Source: CAYJLW01 sp964370965
Lineage (GTDB): Bacteria; Actinomycetota; Acidimicrobiia; UBA2766
Length of the DNA stretch: 16,320 bases
Direction: 5' to 3'
Assembly (NCBI GenBank): GCA_964370965.1
Contig: CAYJLW010000087.1
Span: 1-16,320, forward strand
This document shows, one piece after another, positions 7,787 to 14,558 of this stretch. Both the position numbers and the translations under genes were made by a program. Numbering within the stretch: position 1 is the first letter of the stretch; each line of letters starts with the position of its first letter. Below the pieces are notes generated by a model. The model was not told the DNA's origin and ran no database searches. It saw only the letters and a program-made list of their open reading frames with translations.

Positions 7787-9126
7787 GCCCGGCGCCCGCC
7801 CGCCCGGGACTGCCCCGCGTGGCAATCGTGGGCCGGCCCAACGTGGGCAAGTCCACGCTCGTGAACCGTTTCGTGGGCCGGCGGGCCGCGATCGTGGAGG
7901 AGAAGCCCGGCGTGACCCGTGACCGGGCCGAACACGAGGTGGACTGGACGGGCCGGCGCTTCGTCGTGATCGACACCGGCGGCTGGGAGGCGCGCCCGGA
8001 GTCGTCCATCGCCCAGGCGGTCCGCGACCAGGCCGAGCTCGCCGTGGGGACGGCCGACGTCGTCGTCTTCGTGTGCGACGCCGCCGTGGGCGTCACCCCC
8101 GAGGACGCCGAGGCCGCCCGGCTCCTGCGGCGCGCCGGCATCCCGGTGGTGCTGGCGGCGAACAAGGTGGACGGCGAGCGGGCCGAGGCGGACACGGCCG
8201 ACCTCTACGCTCTCGGCCTCGGGGACCCGGTGGCGGTCTCGGCGCTGCACGGCAGGCGCACCGGGGACCTCCTCGACGCCGTCGTGGGTCTCTTCCCCGA
8301 GCCCACTGAGGCGGAGGCGTCCGAGGAGGACGTCGGCGAGGTGCGGGTGGCGATCCTGGGCCGTCCGAACGTGGGGAAGTCCACGCTGTTCAACCGTCTC
8401 ATCGGCGAGGAGCGCTCGATCGTGCACGACGCCCCGGGCACGACCCGCGACGCCGTCGACACCGTGGTCGAGTTGGGCGGGTGCACGTACCGTTTCGTGG
8501 ACACCGCGGGCCTCCGCCGGCGGTCCCGGGTGGACGACCGTACGGAGTACTACGGGCGGGTGCGGGCGCTGCAGGCCTTGCAGCGCGCGGACGTCGCCCT
8601 CCTCGTAGTGGACGCCACAGCGGGTCTCACGTCGGCGGACCAGAAGGTGGCCGAGGAGATCCTGGATGCCGGGCGGTCCTGCGTCGTCCTCCTGAACAAG
8701 TGGGACCTCCTCGACACGGAGACCAAGATGGCGCTCCCCGCGGAGGCCGCCGACAAGCTCCGCTTCCTCTCCTGGGCGCCCCTGTTGCGGATCTCGGCCC
8801 GCACAGGATCCAACGTGGGGCGGATCCTCCCGGCGATCGACGCCGCCCTCGCCTCCTACCGTGCCCGGGTCCCGACGCACGCCCTCGTCAAGACAGTGGA
8901 GTCGGCCACGGCCCGGCACCCGCCCCGGGCCCTGGGCGGGGGCCCCGCCCGCATCCGCTACGCCACGCAGGTACGGACGTCGCCGCCGTCGTTCGTGGTC
9001 TTCGCCAACCGCCGCCTCGTGCCCGAGTACACCCGCTACCTCGAGCACCAACTCCGCGACCGCTTCGGCTTCGAGGGCACCCCGCTGCGCGTCCGTGTCC
9101 GGGTGCAGACGAGGGACGGACGTTGA
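7783..9126 (+). CDS. der: Ribosome-assembly double GTPase Der (EngA)
   Basis: A GTPase needed for 50S subunit maturation, built of two tandem G domains and a C-terminal KH-like domain; 447 aa as expected. G domain 1 has GRPNVGKS (17-24), a TRD switch, DTGG (64-67) and NKVD (127-130). G domain 2 has GRPNVGKS (193-200), PGTTRD, DTAG (240-243) and NKWD (305-308). The KH region with FVVFANRRLVPEYTRYLEHQLR closes the protein. An acidic linker (EPTEAEASEEDVGE) joins the G domains. The ATG at 7783 overlaps the DUF512 stop by 4 nt. The frame is open for kilobases upstream, but that is antisense to ispH and the M23 gene and is not coding. Confidence 0.97.
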   Translation: MSPAPARPGLPRVAIVGRPNVGKSTLVNRFVGRRAAIVEEKPGVTRDRAEHEVDWTGRRFVVIDTGGWEARPESSIAQAVRDQAELAVGTADVVVFVCDAAVGVTPEDAEAARLLRRAGIPVVLAANKVDGERAEADTADLYALGLGDPVAVSALHGRRTGDLLDAVVGLFPEPTEAEASEEDVGEVRVAILGRPNVGKSTLFNRLIGEERSIVHDAPGTTRDAVDTVVELGGCTYRFVDTAGLRRRSRVDDRTEYYGRVRALQALQRADVALLVVDATAGLTSADQKVAEEILDAGRSCVVLLNKWDLLDTETKMALPAEAADKLRFLSWAPLLRISARTGSNVGRILPAIDAALASYRARVPTHALVKTVESATARHPPRALGGGPARIRYATQVRTSPPSFVVFANRRLVPEYTRYLEHQLRDRFGFEGTPLRVRVRVQTRDGR

Positions 9127-10577
9127 GCGCCGGTCCGCGGATCCTGGACCTGCCCGTGGGCATCTCCGCCGCCGGCACACGCAGGGAGAGCGACACGCTC
9201 GGGGAGGTCGACGTCCCTGCCGACCGCTACTGGGGCGCACAGACGCAGCGGTCGCTCGAGCATTTCGACATCGGCGAGGACCGCATGCCCACGGCGGTGT
9301 ACCGCGCCTACGGATACGTGAAGAAGGCCGCCGCCCTGGCGAACTCGCAGGCGGGCCGCCTGCCCCGCTGGAAGGGCGACCTCATCGCCCGTGTGGCCGA
9401 GGAGGTGATCGCCGGCGAGCTCGACGAGCACTTCCCCCTCTTCGTGTGGCAGACGGGTTCGGGCACGCAGTCGAACATGAACGTGAACGAGGTCATCTCC
9501 AACCGTGGGATCCAGCTCTGCGGCGGCGTGCTCGGCTCCAAGGACCCGGTGCATCCCAACGACCACGTGAACATGGGCCAGTCCTCCAACGACACGTTCC
9601 CCACCGCGATGCACGTCGCCACCGTGAAGGCTCTCCACGATCATCTGCTGCCGCGCCTCGGCGCGCTCCGTGACGCCCTCGACGCGAAGGCGTCGCAGTG
9701 GCGCGAGGTCGTCAAGGTCGGCCGTACCCACCTCGAGGACGCCACGCCCCTCACGGTGGGCCAGGAGTGGTCGGGCTACGTCGCCCAGGTCGACGACGCC
9801 CGGCGCTGCGTGGAGCGTGAGGCGGAGGGCCTCTACCGGCTGGCGGCCGGTGGCACTGCGGTGGGTACGGGTCTGCACGCCGGGGCCGGCTTCGGCGAGG
9901 CCGTGGCGGGGAGGATCGCCGAGCTCACCGGCCACCCGTTCGTGACGGCTCCGAACAAGTTCGCCGCCCTGGCGTCCCTCGACGACATGGTGCGGGCGTC
10001 CTCAGGGCTGCGGAACCTGGCGGTGTCGCTCTTCAAGGTGGCCAACGACGTCCGCTGGCTCGGCTCCGGTCCCCGGGCGGGCCTCAACGAACTCATCCTG
10101 CCGGCGAACGAGCCGGGCTCCTCGATCATGCCGGGCAAGGTGAACCCCACGCAGGCCGAGGCGATGCTCATGGTCTGCATCCAGGTGATCGGCTCGGACA
10201 CGTCGGTGGCGATGGCGGGCGCGGAGGGGAACTTCGAGCTGAACGCGTTCCGGCCCGTGGTCATCGCCAACGTCCTCCACAGCATCCGCCTCCTCGGCGA
10301 CGCCTGCGAGCACTTCCGGAAGTTCCTCGTGGAGGGGGCGAAGCTGAACGAGGCGCGCATCCGCAAGGACGTGGAGCGCTCCGTGATGAGCGTGACGGCG
10401 CTCAGCCCCGTGATCGGCTACGACGCGGCGGCCCGCATCGCCCATCTCGCCGTCGACGAGGACCTCACCCTGCGCGAGGCGGCGCTGCGTTCGGGGGTGG
10501 ACGCCGACGTGTTCGACTCGGTGGTCGTGCCCGAACGCCTCTGTCGTCCCGACCCGGGGCGCGCAGAAGGTCCCTGA
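9123..10577 (+). CDS. fumC: Class II fumarate hydratase
   Basis: Interconverts fumarate and malate in the TCA cycle; an iron-independent homotetramer. The 484-aa protein carries the superfamily signature GSSIMPGKVNP (332-342) in its fumarase form (PGKVNPTQ, not the aspartase PAKVNP). Substrate-site blocks TGSGTQSNMNVNE, VNMGQSSNDTFPTAMH and GRTHLEDATPLTVGQEWSGY are also present. The TTG at 9123 is proposed as start because it forms a TTGA overlap with the der stop and has a GAGGGA Shine-Dalgarno at 9111-9116. GTG 9156 is the main alternative; family N-termini cannot decide, since the first ~20 residues are variable. Co-transcription with der is implied by the overlap and is unusual functionally. 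Confidence 0.93.
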   Translation: MSAGPRILDLPVGISAAGTRRESDTLGEVDVPADRYWGAQTQRSLEHFDIGEDRMPTAVYRAYGYVKKAAALANSQAGRLPRWKGDLIARVAEEVIAGELDEHFPLFVWQTGSGTQSNMNVNEVISNRGIQLCGGVLGSKDPVHPNDHVNMGQSSNDTFPTAMHVATVKALHDHLLPRLGALRDALDAKASQWREVVKVGRTHLEDATPLTVGQEWSGYVAQVDDARRCVEREAEGLYRLAAGGTAVGTGLHAGAGFGEAVAGRIAELTGHPFVTAPNKFAALASLDDMVRASSGLRNLAVSLFKVANDVRWLGSGPRAGLNELILPANEPGSSIMPGKVNPTQAEAMLMVCIQVIGSDTSVAMAGAEGNFELNAFRPVVIANVLHSIRLLGDACEHFRKFLVEGAKLNEARIRKDVERSVMSVTALSPVIGYDAAARIAHLAVDEDLTLREAALRSGVDADVFDSVVVPERLCRPDPGRAEGP

Positions 10578-10578
10578 G

Positions 10579-10584
10579 TACCCT
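10579..10584 (+). promoter_or_regulatory. -10 box TACCCT for the HMG-CoA lyase gene
   Basis: TACCCT fits the actinobacterial TAnnnT consensus and lies 7 nt before the ATG at 10592, so transcription would begin at or next to the start codon (leaderless). No good Shine-Dalgarno sequence is present, consistent with this. The box lies in the 14-nt gap after fumC. There is no recognisable -35. Confidence 0.45.
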
Positions 10585-10591
10585 CCCGGGG

Positions 10592-11491
10592 ATGCACCTC
10601 CCCGCCGCAGTGAGCATCCGTGAGGTCGGGCCCCGGGACGGACTCCAGAACGAGGCGCCCGTGCCCGTCGCCGACCGCGTGCGCCTCGTGGACGCCCTCA
10701 GCGCCACGGGTCTGTCCCGCGTCGAGGTGGGGGCGTTCGTCCACCCCGACGCCGTCCCGGCGATGGCGGGCACCGAGGACGTGTTCGCGGCGATCACAAG
10801 ACGTCCCGGGGTCGTCTACTCGGCGCTCGTGCCCAACACCCGGGGAGTGGAGCGGGCGCTGGCGGCGTCCGCCGCCGAGGTCGAGGTCGTCGTGTCCGCG
10901 TCTGACACGCACAACCGCCGCAACGTGCGCCGCTCCACCGAGGAGTCCCTGGCGGCCCTCGCGGACGTGGTGGGCGTGGCGAAGGCCGGGGGCGTCGCCG
11001 TGCAGGGCATCATCGCCACGAGCTTCGGGTGCCCCTACGAGGGGGACGTTGCGCCCGAGCGGGTGGGCGACGTCGCCCGGCGCATGCTGGAGACGGGCTG
11101 CGACTCGCTCTGCCTGGGCGACACCACCGGGATGGCCACGCCGCTGCGGGTGGAGGCCGTCCTCGCCGGTCTGCCCGACGCACCCTTGACCCTGCACTTC
11201 CACAACACGCGGGGCACGGGCCTGGCGAACCTCTTGTGCGCGCTGCAGGCGGGCGTGACGAGCTTCGACGCTTCCGTAGGCGGCCTGGGCGGCTGCCCCT
11301 ACGCCCCGGGGGCGACGGGCAACATCTGCACCGAGGACGCCGTCCACATGCTGGAGGACATGGGCGTGCACACCGGCGTCGACCTCGATGCGCTCGTCCG
11401 GTGTGCCCTCCTCGCCCAGGAGATCGTGGGGCGCACGCTCCCGGGCCAGGTCATGGTGGCCGGGCCCCGGAGCGCCACGGTGACGCCATGA
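10592..11491 (+). CDS. mvaB: Hydroxymethylglutaryl-CoA lyase
   Basis: Cleaves HMG-CoA to acetoacetate and acetyl-CoA, the last step of leucine breakdown. The 299-aa TIM-barrel protein starts with SIREVGPRDGLQNE, containing the catalytic Arg15 and Asp16. It also has the metal-binding HFHNTRG (H202 and H204) and the flexible active-site loop GGLGGCPYAPGATGN with the reactive Cys235. These distinguish HMG-CoA lyase from homocitrate and isopropylmalate synthases. The next gene encodes an acyl-CoA carboxylase subunit, as in leucine-degradation clusters. Because IspH is present nearby, a mevalonate-pathway role is unlikely. The start at ATG 10592 fits the family; GTG 10610 would also retain the core. 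Confidence 0.92.
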   Translation: MHLPAAVSIREVGPRDGLQNEAPVPVADRVRLVDALSATGLSRVEVGAFVHPDAVPAMAGTEDVFAAITRRPGVVYSALVPNTRGVERALAASAAEVEVVVSASDTHNRRNVRRSTEESLAALADVVGVAKAGGVAVQGIIATSFGCPYEGDVAPERVGDVARRMLETGCDSLCLGDTTGMATPLRVEAVLAGLPDAPLTLHFHNTRGTGLANLLCALQAGVTSFDASVGGLGGCPYAPGATGNICTEDAVHMLEDMGVHTGVDLDALVRCALLAQEIVGRTLPGQVMVAGPRSATVTP

Positions 11492-11519
11492 GCCTCCTCG
11501 CCTGCCAGAATCGGGGCGC

Positions 11520-13046
11520 ATGACGACGCACGACTGGGACTCGCTCGCCCAGACCGCTCGCGCCGGGGGCTCGGAGAAAGCCCACGCGAAGCTCGCCGAG
11601 GCGGGCAAGCTCTTCGTGCGCGACCGGCTCGCGATCCTCCTCGACCCGGGCAGCTTCGTCGAGGACGGCATGTACGCCAATGCCGCCGCCGGCGGGCTCC
11701 CCGCCGACGGTGTCGTCACGGGCGTGGGCCGTGTGGACGGCCGCCCTGTCGCTGTGATGGCGAACGACCCCACGGTGAAGGCCGGGTCCTGGGGTGCGCG
11801 CACGGTGGAGAAGATCATCCGGGTCACCGAGCGCGCATACCGTGACGCGATCCCGATCCTCTACCTCGTGGACTCCGCCGGGGCCCGCATCACCGACCAG
11901 GTCGACCTCTTCCCGGGGCGCCGGGGCGCGGGGCGGATCTTCCACAACCAGGTCCGCCTCTCCGGGCGGGTGCCCCAGATCTGCTGCCTCTTCGGTCCCT
12001 CGGCGGCGGGCGGGGCCTACATCCCGGCGTTCTGCGACGTCGTCATCATGGTCGACGGCAACGCCTCCATGTACCTCGGGTCGCCCCGCATGGCCGAGAT
12101 GGTCGTGGGCGAGATCACGACGCTGGACGAGATGGGCGGCGCCCGGGTCCACACGGAGATCTCGGGCTGCGGGGACTTCCTCGTGCACTCCGACGAGGAA
12201 GCCATCGACACCGCTGTGCGCTTCCTCTCCTACCTGCCCCAGAATTGGACCCTGCGGCCGATGCCGGCGGAGGCGGCGGGCCCCGCCCGGGCACCGGGGG
12301 ACATAGCGGGCATCGTCCCCGAGGACAACCGCCGGGGCTACGACGTGCGCGAGGTGGTCGACGCCCTCGTGGACGAGGGCACGTTCTTCGAGGTCAAGGA
12401 GGGCTGGGCGAAGGAGCTCGTCATCGGCTTCGCCCGTGTCGACGGGGAGGCGGTGGGGGTCGTCGCGAACCAGCCCATGGTCAAGGGCGGGGTCCTCTTC
12501 GTCGATTCCGCCGACAAGGCCGCCCGCTTCGTCTGGCTCTGCGACGCGTTCAACGTCCCCCTGCTGTTCCTGGCCGACGTCCCGGGTTTCATGATCGGCT
12601 CCGCCGTGGAGCGCGAGGGCATCATCCGCCACGGCGCCAAGATGATCACAGCCGTGAGCGAGGCGACGGTCCCCAAGATCTGTGTCGTGGTGCGCAAGGC
12701 GTTCGGTGCCGGCCTCTACGCCATGGCAGGGCCCGGCTTCCAGCCCGACGCCACGCTGGCGCTCCCCACCGCCGAGATCGCAGTCATGGGCCCCGAGGCC
12801 GCCGTGAACGCCGTGTTCTACAACCAGATCCAGGCCCTGCCCGAAGGCGAACGGGAGGCGTTCGTGGCCGCGAAGCGGGCGGAGTACGCCGAGGACGTCG
12901 ACCTGTTGCGCCTGGCCTCGGAGAACGTCGTGGACGCCGTCGTCGACCCCGCCGACCTGCGGGACGAGATCACTGCCCGCTTCGCCGCCGCGGCCTGGAA
13001 GGAACGCCGTTTCTCGGACCGCCGCCACGGCGTCCCGCCCGTGTGA
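11520..13046 (+). CDS. Acyl-CoA carboxylase carboxyltransferase (beta) subunit
   Basis: Transfers CO2 from biotin to an acyl-CoA; it works with a biotin carboxylase/carrier subunit that is not in this window. The 508-aa protein has two crotonase-fold halves. The N-terminal half holds YLVDSAGARI and the oxyanion-hole turn SAAGGAYIPAF (161-171). The C-terminal half holds FLADVPGFMIG, IIRHGAKMITAVSEATVPK and AVMGPEAAVNAVF. Substrate is uncertain: the upstream HMG-CoA lyase suggests methylcrotonyl-CoA, while VPGF and IIRHGAK resemble propionyl-type sequences, so no symbol is given. The ATG at 11520 lies 28 nt after mvaB; CAGAAT at 11506-11511, 8 nt upstream, is a possible weak -10 for a leaderless transcript. 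Confidence 0.88.
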   Translation: MTTHDWDSLAQTARAGGSEKAHAKLAEAGKLFVRDRLAILLDPGSFVEDGMYANAAAGGLPADGVVTGVGRVDGRPVAVMANDPTVKAGSWGARTVEKIIRVTERAYRDAIPILYLVDSAGARITDQVDLFPGRRGAGRIFHNQVRLSGRVPQICCLFGPSAAGGAYIPAFCDVVIMVDGNASMYLGSPRMAEMVVGEITTLDEMGGARVHTEISGCGDFLVHSDEEAIDTAVRFLSYLPQNWTLRPMPAEAAGPARAPGDIAGIVPEDNRRGYDVREVVDALVDEGTFFEVKEGWAKELVIGFARVDGEAVGVVANQPMVKGGVLFVDSADKAARFVWLCDAFNVPLLFLADVPGFMIGSAVEREGIIRHGAKMITAVSEATVPKICVVVRKAFGAGLYAMAGPGFQPDATLALPTAEIAVMGPEAAVNAVFYNQIQALPEGEREAFVAAKRAEYAEDVDLLRLASENVVDAVVDPADLRDEITARFAAAAWKERRFSDRRHGVPPV

Positions 13047-13053
13047 GGCGGGG

Positions 13054-13293
13054 GTGCCCAGGACGTGCCCCGACTGCGGATGGGTGTGGCCGAAGCCCCA
13101 GGGCGCCTGCCCGAACTGCGGGTCCGACGCCGCCCCCGAGGCGAGGCCGGGTGAGGCGATCGGGGTGGGGGACGGGCACACGCCGCAGAACGCGAAGATG
13201 CCCTGGCACCTCTGGCTCTTCGTGATCGCCCTCGCCGTCTACCTCGGCTGGCGCCTCGTGCAGGGGATCATCTGGGTCGCCGGTCGTTTCTGA
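13054..13293 (+). CDS. Zinc-ribbon plus single transmembrane helix miniprotein
   Basis: A 79-aa hypothetical protein. The N-terminus has two CxxC knuckles, CPDC (5-8) and CPNC (19-22), which should bind one zinc ion. A Gly/Pro-rich linker leads to a hydrophobic Trp-rich segment at about residues 51-75, a single membrane helix, followed by a basic end. The zinc ribbon is probably cytoplasmic. The GTG start at 13054 has GAGGCGG just before it (13045-13051) and lies 7 nt after the carboxylase stop, so the gene is probably translated from the same transcript. Such zinc-ribbon/TM miniproteins are common but mostly uncharacterised; no function is assigned. Confidence 0.72.
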   Translation: MPRTCPDCGWVWPKPQGACPNCGSDAAPEARPGEAIGVGDGHTPQNAKMPWHLWLFVIALAVYLGWRLVQGIIWVAGRF

Positions 13294-13333
13294 CCCGATG
13301 CGGGGGCGCGCTCACGAACGCTGCGTCCTGTTG

Positions 13334-13377
13334 CCTCTGCACCCGGCGGACGTCGGTGCGGCCGCCGGGTGCAGAGG
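13334..13377. terminator. Strong bidirectional terminator hairpin
   Basis: The arms 13334-13349 and 13362-13377 are perfect 16-bp reverse complements (CCTCTGCACCCGGCGG and its complement) around a 12-nt loop. The element lies exactly between convergent genes ending at 13293 (+) and 13388 (-). There is no U-tract, as is usual for terminators in high-GC actinobacteria. Confidence 0.85.
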
Positions 13378-13387
13378 GGTGTGTGGT

Positions 13388-13597
13388 TCAGGCGCTCTTG
13401 CGGAGCTCCTTGGCCCGCTCGCGGAGACCCCGCGCCTTCGTCTTGGCGTCCTTGACGAGGCGCTTCGCTTCCCTCTTGGCGCCCTTGACCGTCTTCTTGG
13501 CCTCGCGCTTGGTGCGGCGGGCCAGGCGCTTGGCCTTGCAGCCTTTGGGGGCGGCCTCGACGGTCTCGACCTCGACCTCGGCGTTCTTCTTGCCCAA
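13388..13597 (-). CDS. Lys/Arg-rich 11-residue-repeat protein (possibly nucleic-acid binding)
   Basis: A 69-aa protein with a TTG start at 13597. The start is set by a GAGGAG Shine-Dalgarno 5 nt upstream (13608-13603) and a TAGACT -10 farther up. After a short acidic head (AEVEVETVE) the rest is strongly basic: 26 Lys/Arg against 9 Asp/Glu over the whole protein. It falls into 11-residue units: KGCKAKRLARR, TKREAKKTVKG, AKREAKRLVKD, AKTKARGLRER and a partial AKELRKSA. This periodicity suggests one long amphipathic or coiled-coil helix. It could bind DNA or RNA (H1-like tails have similar composition) or an acidic membrane surface. I know no named family for it. It is transcribed alone and ends at the strong shared hairpin. 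Confidence 0.7.
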   Translation of the reverse strand: MGKKNAEVEVETVEAAPKGCKAKRLARRTKREAKKTVKGAKREAKRLVKDAKTKARGLRERAKELRKSA

Positions 13598-13602
13598 CGT
13601 TG

Positions 13603-13634
13603 CTCCTCGGCAGGGTGACTGGGCCGGGAGTCTA
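13603..13634 (-). promoter_or_regulatory. -10 box and Shine-Dalgarno of the Lys/Arg-rich protein gene
   Basis: On the minus strand TAGACT (13634 to 13629) is a textbook actinobacterial -10. About 20 nt downstream lies GAGGAG (13608 to 13603), then 5 nt, then the TTG start. The arrangement gives a transcript with a leader of about 25 nt. It is the evidence that decides this start against the longer open frame running through the tRNA. Confidence 0.6.
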
Positions 13635-13707
13635 GGGGACCGTGACGCCGCCTGCCCGGCGTAGGCCCGGCGTACCCCCGACGGAGTCATGGCGGCGGGC
13701 ACTCTGG

Positions 13708-13713
13708 TAGCGT
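13708..13713 (+). promoter_or_regulatory. Possible -10 box of tRNA-Pro
   Basis: TAGCGT fits TAnnnT and lies 13 nt before the first base of the mature tRNA, a normal distance for a short 5' leader. No convincing -35 is visible. Confidence 0.4.
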
Positions 13714-13726
13714 CGGGGACCGCCCT

Positions 13727-13801
13727 CGGGCTGTGGCGCAGCTTGGTTAGCGCGCTTGACTGGGGGTCAAGAGGTCCCGGGTTCGAATCCCGGCAGCCCG
13801 A
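13727..13801 (+). tRNA. tRNA-Pro (anticodon GGG)
   Basis: A full cloverleaf can be folded by eye. Acceptor CGGGCTG pairs with CAGCCCG; the D arm is GCGC-AGCTTGGTTA-GCGC; the anticodon stem CTTGA/TCAAG holds loop CTGGGGG, giving anticodon GGG (reads CCC/CCU). The variable loop is AGGTC, and the T arm CCGGG-TTCGAAT-CCCGG is perfect. The discriminator is A at 13801 and CCA is not encoded. The last 30 nt (13772-13801) form part of a 76-bp direct repeat, so this gene is the attachment site of the islet downstream and remains intact. Confidence 0.96.
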
Positions 13802-13847
13802 CACGAGAGCCGCAGGTCACCCGCCCTGCGGCTCTCCCGCGTGGGGG
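13772..13847 (+). repeat. Left copy of a 76-bp perfect direct repeat (attL)
   Basis: Identical base for base with 15382-15457, at an offset of 1610 bp. It starts in the variable loop of tRNA-Pro, includes the T arm, the acceptor 3' strand and the downstream hairpin, and ends in GTGGGGG. This is the pattern left by a tRNA-targeted integrase. The copy belonging to the intact tRNA is on the left. Confidence 0.9.
13805..13836 (+). terminator. tRNA-Pro terminator hairpin
   Basis: GAGAGCCGCAGG (13805-13816) and CCTGCGGCTCTC (13825-13836) form a perfect 12-bp stem with an 8-nt loop, beginning 3 nt after the tRNA discriminator base. It is duplicated with the tRNA end in the right repeat (15415-15446), so integration restored both the tRNA and its terminator. 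Confidence 0.8.
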
Positions 13848-13859
13848 GGTCCGGGGCTC

Positions 13860-13883
13860 ACCGGTAGCCAAACCGGTAGCCAA
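13860..13883 (+). repeat. Two perfect tandem 12-bp repeats inside the left end
   Basis: ACCGGTAGCCAA occurs twice head to tail (13860-13871 and 13872-13883), starting 13 bp inside the left att repeat. Related 12-bp units occur near the right end in the same orientation. They may be arm-type binding sites for the integrase or its directionality factor. The rest of 13884-14030 holds a small palindrome, CACGA-GCT-TCGTG (13917-13929), and no gene that I can support. Confidence 0.6.
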
Positions 13884-14030
13884 GCGTCCCCGGGAGTGCC
13901 CGATCACAGCGGGACTCACGAGCTTCGTGTCAGGGGCTTGGCCCGTTCCCGGCATATCTCCGCATACGGGGTATTCCTTCGGGTTCTGACCCACGCTCCC
14001 AGGGGCGTTGGGGGGCCTCGCACCGAGTGG

Positions 14031-14558
14031 TCACCCCGACAGCAGGGCGAGCAGTCTCTCTCTCCGGCGTCCGTCGAGGTCCGTGGCGCCGAGGCGAGCC
14101 GAGATCACTTCCGGGTCGACGAGACCCCGGGCCAGAAGGGCCCGGCAGTACCGGGCGTCTTTCTCGCGGCCGGCCGCTGCCTTGGCAATCCAAAGGTCTT
14201 GGGGCTCGAGACACCATCCGGTGACGCCGCGGGTGTTCTCGTTGTGCATGGGGACGAGGCGGTCGCGCCAGCCCTCCGGGAGCGTCGCCGCCGAAGCGTC
14301 GAGGCCCTGCGCGTAGTAGCCGTGCAGCTCGTGGAACATCGACTCCTCTCCGATCGCCCCGTCGACGAGGTCCGCCTTCATCTGGTCGGGGTCGTCCAGC
14401 GGTACCAGGTCCGCTTCCATCGACATGGTGGTCTCGGGCGGCAGGACTTCCTCACTGAAGCTGGCCAGGATCGCCTGGCTGCCGATCACGACGAGTTCGT
14501 CGTCACCGATGAGGTCACCGGCAGCGCGGATCACGTGCTCGAGCTGTTCACGCCTCAC
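14031..14558 (-). CDS. DUF6036-like nucleotidyltransferase-fold protein (candidate toxin)
   Basis: A 175-aa protein translated from a GTG that overlaps the stop of the upstream HTH gene by 4 nt (GTGA). It shows VVIGSQAIL (GS motif, about 23-31), an acidic motif SMEADLVP (E48 and D50), and the downstream block EPQDLWIAKAAAGREKD (118-134). That K...AGR.KD pattern is shared by nucleotidyltransferase-fold proteins of the AbiEii/DUF6036 kind. It lacks any membrane segment or signal. By analogy with AbiEii and MenT toxins it could modify a tRNA or nucleotide, but no substrate can be read from sequence. E-x-D instead of the usual D-x-D leaves open whether it is catalytic. The family call is from memory of motif patterns. 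Confidence 0.72.
   Translation of the reverse strand: MRREQLEHVIRAAGDLIGDDELVVIGSQAILASFSEEVLPPETTMSMEADLVPLDDPDQMKADLVDGAIGEESMFHELHGYYAQGLDASAATLPEGWRDRLVPMHNENTRGVTGWCLEPQDLWIAKAAAGREKDARYCRALLARGLVDPEVISARLGATDLDGRRRERLLALLSG

Noticed and set aside
8481..9122. Upstream extension of fumC from an ATG at 8481
   Set aside because: It overlaps der throughout in a different frame and lacks fumarase homology; TTG 9123 has a good ribosome binding site.
13298..13618. Plus-strand 106-codon frame opposite the Lys/Arg-rich gene
   Set aside because: It spans the terminator hairpin and is Leu/Gly/Ala low-complexity; the minus-strand frame has a promoter, ribosome binding site and regular repeats.
13860..13883. 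CRISPR-like repeats
   Set aside because: The 12-bp units are directly tandem without spacers, and no cas genes are present.
13767..13994. Minus-strand frame with an LATGLATG repeat near the left att site, as a possible integrase remnant
   Set aside because: The repeat is simply the 12-bp DNA repeat translated; the frame overlaps the tRNA and has no recombinase residues.
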